Both the position numbers and the translations under genes were made by a program. From positions 202,986 through 266,985 of the forward strand of contig NZ_CACVCE010000012.1 of NCBI RefSeq assembly GCF_902729445.1: a stretch of DNA of 64,000 nucleotides. Reading direction: 5' to 3'. Shown here one piece after another: positions 35,946 to 45,057 of this stretch. The notes under the pieces were generated by a model. It was given only the letters and a program-made list of their open reading frames with translations. It was not told the DNA's origin and ran no database searches. Source of the stretch: Magnetospirillum sp902729445 (lineage in GTDB: Bacteria; Pseudomonadota; Alphaproteobacteria; Rhodospirillales; Magnetospirillaceae). Numbering within the stretch: the stretch's first letter is position 1; the number at the start of each line of letters is the position of its first letter.

Positions 35946-37679
35946 TCAGCCGGTGCCGCCATTGGTCTTGGCGGGATCCTTCTTCGGGGCCGGGGGGCGG
36001 TACACCAGCAAGCCGTTGTGCCAGACCAGATTGTTGATGGCCCAGCCCTTGGTGGGGGCGGAATCGTCGTGGGCCGGCTGCATCGGCTTCGAGAACATGT
36101 AGCCCTGGCCGAAGCGGACCTTCAACAGGCGCAGCAGCGCCACCGTCTTGGGGGTTTCGACATATTCGGCGATGGTGCCGACCTTCAATTCGCCGCACAA
36201 GGCGGCGATCGAGCGCAGGAACGGCATCGCCGCACTTTCGTCGGTGATGTCCTTGATATAGCTGCCGTCGATCTTGACGTGGTCGACTTGCAAGGCGCGC
36301 AGATAATGGAAGGCGGCCGACCCGGCGCCGAAATCGTCGAGACAGACCGGAAAGCCCTGCCGGCGCAGGGTCTGCAGCACGCCGTTGACCGACGGCAGAT
36401 CATCGACCTCGGCCGATTCGGTCAGCTCGAACAGCAGCCGTCCCTTGAGGTCGGCGCACGAGGCGACGACGTCCAACAAGCGCCGGGCGGTGGGCGCGTG
36501 CGACAAGGACCGGCCCGACAGGTTGACGGCGAAGCGCAGCGCTTCGTGGTGGCCCTGCGGCGAGCGCATGAAATTGATGGCCCGATGCAGGATGGCCATG
36601 TCCAGCGTGCCGACGATGCCGACATTCTCGGCGAAGGTCACCGTCTCGAACGGCGAGGCCTGACCGGGAAAACGGACCAGGCATTCGAAATGGTGCACCA
36701 CGTCGGTCCACAGATCGATGATCGGCTGGAACACCAGCTCGAAGCGGCCGTGGTCGATGGTTTCCTTGATCTGGCGGATCTGGCCGACGGTGTCGGACAG
36801 GCTGGTGCGGACGTCGCGGGCCATGCTGTCCAGGCTGATGCTTTCGCCCTGGGCGAAACGGTTCAGCGAATAAAGCAGGGCGTTGGTGGCTTCCTCCGAC
36901 GAGATTCCGGCGGCGTCCAGAGCCAGGGTCATGGCCTGGATCGGCTCGACCTTGTCGTCGGGCAGGAAGGCCTTGACCAGATCGGTGACGGCATTCTCGA
37001 TGGCGCCGGCGCTGACCAGCGGCGAATGGATGATGCCGAAGCGTCCTTCGCCCAGTTCGGCCGCCGCGTCGCCGCCGACAGACGCCGCCTTCAGCCTTTC
37101 GCCCAACTCGGCGACGAATTCGTCGGCCTTGACGGTGCCGACGGCGGCGCGAACCTGCTCGACATGCGGCACCTCGACCATGGTCAGCTGATAGGACTGG
37201 TCGGGGTCGCCGCCCATGCTGCCTTCGTCCATCATCCGCCGCGCCAGCGCCGAGAAATCCTCGCGCCCCAGCAGCCGGCTGACCGGATTGCGGTTCTCGT
37301 CGGGGACTTCCAGCGAGGCGGCGTGGGTCAGGGCGATCAGACGGGCGCCGGGCTGGTCGGGATGACGATAGCCGGCCAATGCCACCGGCTTGGGCTGACG
37401 GGCCTGGTCGCCGGGCGTGTGCAGCAGCAGGTGGCGGACCCGCTCGCCCTCGTCCATGCGGACCAGGGCGCGATCGACGCGTTCGTTGTCCTGGGGGATG
37501 AACAGGTTGGCCAATTGCAGGTCGGTCAACGCCCGCGCCGGCTTGCTGGTCAGGGCCATGGCAGCGCCGACGGCGAAGGTGATGCGCCCGGATTCGTCGA
37601 CTTCGAGCAGCAGATCGGCAGCTGCGAAAGCGAAGGCTACGTAAATCTCGCGCGAGCGGGCCAGATCGCCAGCCGCCAT
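35946..37679 (-). CDS. PAS/degenerate-GGDEF/EAL protein, probable c-di-GMP phosphodiesterase
   Basis: Cytoplasmic signalling protein of 577 aa. An N-terminal PAS-like region (residues 15-130) is followed by a GGDEF-fold segment with no GGDEF motif. The C-terminal EAL domain has its signature changed to ECL (HHFECLVRF). Other catalytic residues look present: FAVNLSGRSL, ELTESAEVDD, CLDDFGAGSAAFHY, HVKIDGSYIK, IAEYVE and the GQGYMFSKP Gln. Since the first Glu is kept, activity is likely but not certain. ATG 37679 has GGGAG 5 bases ahead; GTG 37685 is an alternative. It lies upstream of ubiA in the same direction. Confidence 0.88.
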   Translation of the reverse strand: MAAGDLARSREIYVAFAFAAADLLLEVDESGRITFAVGAAMALTSKPARALTDLQLANLFIPQDNERVDRALVRMDEGERVRHLLLHTPGDQARQPKPVALAGYRHPDQPGARLIALTHAASLEVPDENRNPVSRLLGREDFSALARRMMDEGSMGGDPDQSYQLTMVEVPHVEQVRAAVGTVKADEFVAELGERLKAASVGGDAAAELGEGRFGIIHSPLVSAGAIENAVTDLVKAFLPDDKVEPIQAMTLALDAAGISSEEATNALLYSLNRFAQGESISLDSMARDVRTSLSDTVGQIRQIKETIDHGRFELVFQPIIDLWTDVVHHFECLVRFPGQASPFETVTFAENVGIVGTLDMAILHRAINFMRSPQGHHEALRFAVNLSGRSLSHAPTARRLLDVVASCADLKGRLLFELTESAEVDDLPSVNGVLQTLRRQGFPVCLDDFGAGSAAFHYLRALQVDHVKIDGSYIKDITDESAAMPFLRSIAALCGELKVGTIAEYVETPKTVALLRLLKVRFGQGYMFSKPMQPAHDDSAPTKGWAINNLVWHNGLLVYRPPAPKKDPAKTNGGTG

Positions 37680-37749
37680 GGCCACTCCCTACTGAAATCT
37701 CAATAAACTATGGCATGATACAAAAGGCTAGGCCAGCGGCGACTTCTCG

Positions 37750-38583
37750 CTACCAACGCGTCAATTCGGCCAGGAAGTCCATGACCGCGTCGGCGCCGCC
37801 CTTGTCCCAGATGTCGTTGTGCCCGGTCTCGGGCAGGAACAGGCCGCGCTTCTCGCGAGCCGACCGCGCCAGACCCAGGATTTCCTTGCCCATGCTCACC
37901 GGCACCAAATCGTCTTCCTCGCCATGCAGCAGCAGCAAGGGCGCGGTGACGGCCCCGATCTGCACGCGGTTGTCGAAGCGATCGGCCATCAGCAGCCGGG
38001 CCAGGCCGGGCAGCAGATAGGACGGCGCCAGGTCGGGCAGGCAGGTGAAGGGGGCTTCCAGGATCACGCCGGCCAGATCCTCGAGCTCGCCGGCCAGGCG
38101 GGTGACGATGCCGGTGCCCAGGGATTCGCCGTACAGCACGATGCGACTTTGCGGGATGCCCTTGCCGATCAGCCAGTGCAGGGCGGCCCGGCCATCCATG
38201 ACCAGGCCGGCTTCGGTGGGGGTGCCGGGATTGCCGCCAAAGCCGCGATAGCCGACCAACAAGACGCCATGGCCGGCATCCAGCAGGGGGCGCGCCTTGG
38301 CGGCGCGGTCGGCGATGGTGCCCGAATTGCCGTGATAGAAGACGATGGTGACGCGGTCGGGCTTGGTGGGCGGCGCGTACCAGCCGGTGACCAGCCAGCC
38401 GTCGGCCGACGACACCTGCAGCGATACCATTTCGGGCAGGCCGATTGCGGCCGGCTCGGGCCGGGTGCGGCCGGGATGATAGATCATCGAACGCTGAAAC
38501 AAGGCGGTGGCGGCGACCAGCACGAGGTAACCCGCGACCAGTGCCACCAGGATTTCGGCGATCACCCACGGCGTCCTTTTCAT
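37750..38583 (-). CDS. Membrane-anchored alpha/beta hydrolase (BEM46/ABHD13-like)
   Basis: Serine hydrolase of 277 aa with one N-terminal membrane anchor (IAEILVALVAGYLVLVAATAL) and an alpha/beta-hydrolase domain. The oxyanion HG is in YHGNSGTIADR, the nucleophile elbow is YGESLGTGI, and the late acid and His lie in LHGEEDDLVPV and ETGHNDIWDKGG. Substrate unknown; lipid deacylation or depalmitoylation is a family-level guess. It is separated from acs by a terminator. Confidence 0.88.
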   Translation of the reverse strand: MKRTPWVIAEILVALVAGYLVLVAATALFQRSMIYHPGRTRPEPAAIGLPEMVSLQVSSADGWLVTGWYAPPTKPDRVTIVFYHGNSGTIADRAAKARPLLDAGHGVLLVGYRGFGGNPGTPTEAGLVMDGRAALHWLIGKGIPQSRIVLYGESLGTGIVTRLAGELEDLAGVILEAPFTCLPDLAPSYLLPGLARLLMADRFDNRVQIGAVTAPLLLLHGEEDDLVPVSMGKEILGLARSAREKRGLFLPETGHNDIWDKGGADAVMDFLAELTRW

Positions 38584-38600
38584 CGGGTCCGTTCAAAGAA

Positions 38601-38630
38601 AAGGGCCCGCCGACGATGCGGCGGGCCCTT
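38601..38630 (-). terminator. Rho-independent terminator after acs
   Basis: A perfect 12-bp stem, AAGGGCCCGCCG (38601-38612) with CGGCGGGCCCTT (38619-38630), surrounds a 6-base loop. On the minus strand it is followed by TTCTTTG. It starts 20 bases past the acs stop. Confidence 0.88.
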
Positions 38631-38649
38631 CCCAGTCATCGGAACCGTT

Positions 38650-40587
<1,938 letters not shown>

Positions 40588-40669
40588 GTCGGTTTGTCTC
40601 CACTCGATTATGGTTTTGCCCGTAGGAAGGGGGAGGCGGGCTTTGTTGTTAACCCCGGTGCAGGCGGGG

Positions 40670-40698
40670 ATTATGGTCAAGTTGTTGGAATGACTCAA
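40670..40698 (-). promoter_or_regulatory. Predicted sigma-70 promoter of acs
   Basis: On the minus strand TTGAGT (40698-40693) and CATAAT (40675-40670) are 17 bases apart. This leaves a leader of about 75 bases ahead of the acs ATG. Confidence 0.55.
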
Positions 40699-40771
40699 CC
40701 CCCTGGACGCAATAAACGACAGATTCCCCCGTGCTGCAGCGCAACATTGTAACGCCGTTGTCAGCGGATGG

Positions 40772-41140
40772 TCACTCTGGGGCGACCACCATTCCATCCT
40801 CGATGGAAACCGGCACGGCGACCAGCGAGCGGCCCTTGCAGGGGCCCAGGCGGCACAGCCCGGTGGCGGGGTCGAAGCGGGCGCCGTGCATCGAGCATAA
40901 AATCTCGGTCTTGGACAAATCGAGGAAATGGTCGGGTTCCATTTCCAGCGGTGCGCCGACATGGGGGCAGCGATCGACGAAGGCGGTGACGGACGGGCCC
41001 TGGCGGACCACGAACACCGCCTCGACCTGGCCGTTGATGGTCAGGCGGAACGGTCCCTTGGCGCCCTTCTTCGGCAGGTCGGCCAGGGCGCACAGAGTGC
41101 GGCGGCAAGAGTTGGCGAGTCTAGGGTCTGTATTCTGCAT
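40772..41140 (-). CDS. Rieske [2Fe-2S] domain protein
   Basis: Small ferredoxin-like Rieske protein of 122 aa. Both cluster-binding loops are intact, CPHVGAPLE (C-x-H) and LCSMHGARFDPATGLC (C-x2-H). The closing GPCKGRSLVAVPV matches NirD/BphF-type soluble Rieske proteins. No oxygenase or reductase lies next to it, so its electron partner is unknown. It is transcribed toward acs but separated by 184 bases with the acs promoter in between. Confidence 0.88.
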   Translation of the reverse strand: MQNTDPRLANSCRRTLCALADLPKKGAKGPFRLTINGQVEAVFVVRQGPSVTAFVDRCPHVGAPLEMEPDHFLDLSKTEILCSMHGARFDPATGLCRLGPCKGRSLVAVPVSIEDGMVVAPE

Positions 41141-41265
41141 TGACGTTGTCGCGCTATATATAGTAACGTAGACCTTGATTCCATTTTGCGTTGACTTTGC
41201 TGGCTCCCTGCGGCTGAATTCCGGCCCGGCGGAAGCCAGAGTGGATTCAACCGCGGACGAACGCA

Positions 41266-41478
41266 ATGCAATACAAGACGCCTTCCGACGAGCCCTGGAC
41301 TCCCGCAGACCCCCAGACATTGAAAGACTTGGCGCATATCACGGCAACCGCCGGACACAATGCGTGTGGGGAGCCTCCGAATACGGGAATCACCTTCAAG
41401 GACGCCTGCGACATCCTGGCGTCGCTGGCGCGGCAAAACGAAAGTGTGACGCATATCATTCCTGATAATCTGGGCTGA
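41266..41478 (+). CDS. Orphan small protein, 70 aa
   Basis: Not recognised. A hydrophilic, probably cytoplasmic protein (begins MQYKTPSDEPWTPADPQTLK, ends HIIPDNLG) with two likely helices around residues 18-28 and 44-58. No clear ribosome site precedes ATG 41266. Codon use is somewhat less GC-rich in third positions than neighbouring genes. It is followed by a run of eight Ts and, 40 bases on, by another orphan gene in the same direction. A coding role is moderately likely. Confidence 0.5.
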   Translation: MQYKTPSDEPWTPADPQTLKDLAHITATAGHNACGEPPNTGITFKDACDILASLARQNESVTHIIPDNLG

Positions 41479-41518
41479 TTTTTTTTGCCTTCAATGTCCC
41501 TTTATACGAGAATAATTC

Positions 41519-42187
41519 ATGGACAATTGCCTTCCCGAGGGAGTTGAGGGCGAGGAAGTGATATGGACCCAGGCCCAGAATCTGCGAATCATAATGCAGG
41601 ATTGTCTGGCCGAGTTGGCGATTCAGGGCAGAATATCCATGGCGGTCACGCTAGACGTGATCAGGCGCTGGCGCCGCGACGTCCTCAGGCTTGAAGATGG
41701 CCAGCCAAAGGGTGTGCATCCGGTCAAGTACATTGCCTATCAGGTTTTCTGGATTCGGAAGCTGAAGCCTGTTTCCGACGCTTACCGCATTTCAGACTTG
41801 AAGCAGCGAGAGGCTCTGGGGGATCGGGTGCTGGCGACCCGCGAGATCATAACGATCAATGAGCGGTTGGCGGTCCATGTGGCGGTGAAATCGTTGCGAC
41901 GGTGGGCGACGACCGGCAAGTATCCCTTGCCGAAGGGGGGTGACGGCGAGCAGTGGACCCCGCTTGACGTCACAATCCTGGACGAGCATCTGCACGAATA
42001 TCTGAAGTTTCCCGATCAGCCGGAGCGCAAAGGCTCGACCTACGAGAACCTGATTTACAATCAGCGTTTCAGGACCTTCGGTCCCCACCACCTGAGCCAC
42101 ATTCTGGACCAGGCGGTGTTCGGCACCCTGCGCGAGCAGGCGTTCCGTTCAGCCCACGCCCCCCAGCCCGCACAGGATGTCCCATGA
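41519..42187 (+). CDS. Orphan protein, 222 aa
   Basis: Not recognised. A cytoplasmic, mostly helical protein without signal peptide or membrane helices. It has a basic, Trp-rich patch IRRWRRDVLRLEDGQPKGVH near residue 48 and SLRRWATTGKYPLPKGGDG near residue 124, which might contact nucleic acid. Third-position GC is clearly lower (many ATA, ATT, GTT, CTT) than in the flanking genes, suggesting transfer. The last 39 bases overlap the end of the convergent EVE gene. The upstream neighbour (70 aa) could be its partner. Confidence 0.7.
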   Translation: MDNCLPEGVEGEEVIWTQAQNLRIIMQDCLAELAIQGRISMAVTLDVIRRWRRDVLRLEDGQPKGVHPVKYIAYQVFWIRKLKPVSDAYRISDLKQREALGDRVLATREIITINERLAVHVAVKSLRRWATTGKYPLPKGGDGEQWTPLDVTILDEHLHEYLKFPDQPERKGSTYENLIYNQRFRTFGPHHLSHILDQAVFGTLREQAFRSAHAPQPAQDVP

Positions 42188-42559
42188 TTGGTCGTCGATG
42201 GGCATGACGCTCAGGCGCGATTGCTTGATCAGGGCCAAATCGGCCAGGCGGGGGTCGGCCTTGATGGCGGCCAGGGTCACCGGGTTGGGGACCGGCCGCA
42301 CCGCCTTGAGGTCCGGGCACACCCAGCGCGGGTCGTCGGCGGTGGGGTCGGCAGTGGCCTCGCGCACCACCTCGACGATGCCGACGATGCGCTTCTCGTC
42401 GACCGAGTGATAGAAGAACGCCAGGTCGCCGACCTTCATCGCCTTCAGGAAATTGCTGGCTTGGTAGTTGCGCACGCCGGTCCAGGCGGTGACACCGTCC
42501 CGCACCTGATCGTCCCACGACCAGGCGCCGGGTTCGGACTTGACCAGCCAGCGGGCCAT
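42149..42559 (-). CDS. EVE-domain protein
   Basis: Protein of 136 aa that is one complete EVE (PUA-like) domain. Key family blocks are WLVKSEPGAWSWDDQV at the start, WTGVRNYQASNFLKAMKVGD, LAFFYHSVDEKRIVGIVEVV and a closing LSVMPIDDQSWDILCGLGG. EVE domains bind modified bases in DNA or RNA and are common beside restriction and tRNA-modification genes. Here it sits in a housekeeping operon with yciI and gpsA. Its ATG overlaps the yciI stop (ATGA). Confidence 0.93.
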   Translation of the reverse strand: MARWLVKSEPGAWSWDDQVRDGVTAWTGVRNYQASNFLKAMKVGDLAFFYHSVDEKRIVGIVEVVREATADPTADDPRWVCPDLKAVRPVPNPVTLAAIKADPRLADLALIKQSRLSVMPIDDQSWDILCGLGGVG

Positions 42560-42834
42560 CAGGGCAGGACCTTCTTGTAGGGCAGCACGGTGACCGTCTC
42601 GAACAGGCCGGCCTTGGCATAGGGGTCGCCGGCCAGGAACGTGTCGAGCTCGGCGCGGGTGGCGAAATCGAGCACCAGCACCGAACCGACCATGCCGGTA
42701 CGGTCCTCGGTCTGCACCGGGCCGGCCATCACCACCTTGTCCGGATGGGCCTTCAGGTATTCCAGGTGGTTGGCGCGGTTGTCCAGGCGCAGCTGCAGGC
42801 CGCCGGGCTTGTCTTGGCAATGAACGACATACAT
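42559..42834 (-). CDS. YciI-family protein
   Basis: Small protein of 91 aa with a ferredoxin-like YciI fold. It has YVVHCQDKPGGLQLRLDNR, the conserved His/Asp region with HLEYLKAHPDKVVMAGP, and FLAGDPYAKAGLFETVTVLP. Enzymatic role unknown in most members. It starts 17 bases after gpsA and overlaps the EVE gene, so the three are cotranscribed. ATG 42834 is set by homology; the longer open frame upstream is antisense noise inside gpsA. Confidence 0.92.
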   Translation of the reverse strand: MYVVHCQDKPGGLQLRLDNRANHLEYLKAHPDKVVMAGPVQTEDRTGMVGSVLVLDFATRAELDTFLAGDPYAKAGLFETVTVLPYKKVLP

Positions 42835-42851
42835 GGGGGCTCTCCTTCGCT

Positions 42852-43844
42852 TTATCGGGTCTCGGCCCTGAACGGCCGGTTCAGCAGGGCGGCGATGGCC
42901 TGGTCCAGGTCCTGGCCGCGATTGATGACGGCATCGACGCCGGCGCAGATCGGCATTTCGATGCCCAGGCGGCCGGCCAGTTCGACCACCGCGCCGGCAC
43001 TCCACACCCCTTCGGTCACCGCGCGGCGGCTGGCCAGGATATCGGCCAGCGAGCGGCCTTCGCCAAGGGCGAACCCCAGGGAATAATTGCGCGATTGCGA
43101 CGACGACGCGGTCAGGATCAGGTCGCCCAGGCCGGACAGGCCCATCAGGGTCTCGGCCCGGCCGCCCTTGGCCACCGCCAGCCGGGTCAGCTCGGCCAGG
43201 CCGCGGGTGATCAGGGCGGCGCGGGCATTGTCGCCCATGCCGCGCCCCTCGACGATGCCGCAGGCGATGGCCAGCACGTTCTTGACGGCGCCGCCGATCT
43301 CGGCGCCCACCAGATCGTCGGCCAGATAGGGGCGGAAGGTCGGCGTGCCGACCGCTTCGACCAGGCGTTTGCCCAGCGCCTGGTCGGCGCAGGCCAGGGT
43401 CACCGCCGTCGGCAGGCCGCGCGCCACCTCGATGGCGAAGGTCGGGCCCGACAGTACGGCGATGGCGGCGGTGGGCAGTTCGGCTTCCACCACCTCGGTC
43501 ATCATCGCCAGCGTGCCCTGCTCGATGCCCTTGGCGCAGATCACCGCCGGGGTGCCGGGGCGCCACAGCGGGGCCAGGGCGCGGGCGGTGGCGCGCAGGT
43601 GCTGGGCCGGGGTGACCAGCAGCACCACCCCTTGGGCGGCGATCTCGGCCAGGTCGATGGTGGCGCGGATGCCGCATTCCAGCGCGATGTCGGGCAGATA
43701 GGCCGCGTTGGCGCGGGTGGCGTTGATCCCGGCCACCACTTCCGGCTCGTGTGCCCACAGCACGACGTTGCGCCCGGCCCGGCGGATGGTGGCCGCCAAA
43801 GCCGTTCCCCACGCCCCTGCGCCGACGATGCCGATGCTGTCCAT
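42852..43844 (-). CDS. gpsA: NAD(P)H-dependent glycerol-3-phosphate dehydrogenase
   Basis: Enzyme of 330 aa that reduces dihydroxyacetone phosphate to sn-glycerol-3-phosphate for phospholipid synthesis. The N-terminal Rossmann motif is IGIVGAGAWGTALAATIRRAG. The catalytic Lys is in EIGGAVKNVLAIACGIVEG and the substrate-binding stretch is GLGDLILTASSSQSRNYSLG. Length and order are standard. It is divergent from rsmE with 98 bases between starts. Confidence 0.97.
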   Translation of the reverse strand: MDSIGIVGAGAWGTALAATIRRAGRNVVLWAHEPEVVAGINATRANAAYLPDIALECGIRATIDLAEIAAQGVVLLVTPAQHLRATARALAPLWRPGTPAVICAKGIEQGTLAMMTEVVEAELPTAAIAVLSGPTFAIEVARGLPTAVTLACADQALGKRLVEAVGTPTFRPYLADDLVGAEIGGAVKNVLAIACGIVEGRGMGDNARAALITRGLAELTRLAVAKGGRAETLMGLSGLGDLILTASSSQSRNYSLGFALGEGRSLADILASRRAVTEGVWSAGAVVELAGRLGIEMPICAGVDAVINRGQDLDQAIAALLNRPFRAETR

Positions 43845-43942
43845 GCTGTTCCTCCGTGATCCCTGCCTGGGTTATGCCCCGAGCCGGTCCGGCGGGCAAG
43901 TTCCGGCAGATTGACGGCGACACTTTGTGATATGGAGGAAGC

Positions 43943-44689
43943 ATGACCGACCGCCCCCGCCTTCGTCTCTTCATCCCCGCCGACCTGGCCGCAGGCGCCG
44001 TCCTGACCCTGGGCAAGGACCAGTCGCATTATCTGGCCAATGTCATGCGGGCCAAGGTGGGCGAGATGGTGCTGCTGTTCAACGGCCAAGACGGCGAGTG
44101 GCTGGGCGCGCTGGCCGATGTCGGCAAGAGCGCGGTGCGCCTCACGGTCGGCGCGCAGACCCGCCCCCAGGCGCCCGAGCCCGATCTGTGGCTGCTGGCG
44201 GCGCCGTTGAAGAAGGACAATACCGATCTGGTCGCCGAAAAGGCGGCAGAGCTTGGGGTCAGCCGCCTGTGGCCGGTCTTCACCCGGCGCACGGTGGCGG
44301 CCCGCGTCAATACCGACCGCCTGCGCGCCCACCTGATGGAAGCGGCCGAGCAGTGCGAGCGCCTGACCCTGCCCGAACTGGCGGAGCCGGCGGCACTGGA
44401 CAAGGTGCTGGCCGACTGGGACCAGGCGCGCACCTTGATGTTCCTTGATGAAAGCGGATCGGGCCCGCCCTTGGCCCAGGCCTTGCCGCAATCCGGCCCG
44501 CTGGCGGTACTGGTCGGCCCGGAAGGCGGCTTCGCCCCCGAGGAACGCGCCTTGCTGGCCACCTGCGCCTTTGCCCGGCCGGTGTCGCTGGGGCCGCGCA
44601 TCCTGCGGGCCGAAACCGCCGCCATCGCCGCCCTGGCGGTGGTTCAAGCCATCGTCGGGGATTGGCGGACGCCGCCCCGAGGGGCATAA
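43943..44689 (+). CDS. rsmE: 16S rRNA m3U1498 methyltransferase RsmE
   Basis: SPOUT-class methyltransferase of 248 aa. The N-terminal PUA-like domain begins RLFIPADLAAGAVLTLGKDQ with YLANVMRAKVGE. The knotted SAM-binding domain has LVGPEGGFAPEERALL and LGPRILRAETAAIAAL. It methylates U1498 in the decoding centre. Start ATG 43943 has GGAGGAA 7 bases upstream. A small conserved gene follows 26 bases later. Confidence 0.95.
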   Translation: MTDRPRLRLFIPADLAAGAVLTLGKDQSHYLANVMRAKVGEMVLLFNGQDGEWLGALADVGKSAVRLTVGAQTRPQAPEPDLWLLAAPLKKDNTDLVAEKAAELGVSRLWPVFTRRTVAARVNTDRLRAHLMEAAEQCERLTLPELAEPAALDKVLADWDQARTLMFLDESGSGPPLAQALPQSGPLAVLVGPEGGFAPEERALLATCAFARPVSLGPRILRAETAAIAALAVVQAIVGDWRTPPRGA

Positions 44690-44715
44690 TCCGCACCCCC
44701 GACCCGGAGATTTCC

Positions 44716-45057
44716 ATGCCGCCGAAGATCAACCCGCTGAAGCTCAATCCCCTGCAGTCGAAGACCCTGGTGCTGTTCCAGGAACTGGCCAAGTCCGACG
44801 AGACCAGCAACACGCTGGAAAGCGGCGACAAGGTGCTGACCACCCTGCCGCAGCCGCACGGCAACCATTTCCATGTCGGGCGCAAGGTGGTGATGACCGC
44901 CGATGCCACCGGCCTTGCCAATCAGGCGGTGTGGGTGGCGCTGGAAAGGAAGGGCCTGATCCGCGGAACCTTCCCCTATGCCCTGACCCTGACCAAGGCC
45001 GGCCAGGACTACGATACCGGCCTGGCCGACAAGATCCTGCACGGCTCCGATCACTGA
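44716..45057 (+). CDS. Small conserved protein of unknown function, 113 aa
   Basis: Not recognised beyond a likely family shared among Rhodospirillaceae. It begins MPPKINPLKLNPLQSKTLVL and continues FQELAKSDETS. Pattern suggests a winged-helix-like or alpha/beta domain: a helix (residues 13-25), a beta pair around HGNHFHVGRKVVM, a second helix ATGLANQAVWVALERKGLI, and a wing-like PYALTLTKAGQDYD. The phrase ALxxKGLI...LTLTKAGxxY recalls MarR/PadR wings, but no DNA-binding claim is made. It follows rsmE by 26 bases and overlaps the convergent kinase gene by 7. Confidence 0.75.
   Translation: MPPKINPLKLNPLQSKTLVLFQELAKSDETSNTLESGDKVLTTLPQPHGNHFHVGRKVVMTADATGLANQAVWVALERKGLIRGTFPYALTLTKAGQDYDTGLADKILHGSDH

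Noticed and set aside
41175..41465. Alternative plus-strand frame of 96 codons over the 70-aa orphan gene
   Set aside because: It is Arg-rich without pattern, and the 41266-41478 frame has better codon use and a hydrophilic, helix-like product. Neither can be proven from sequence alone.
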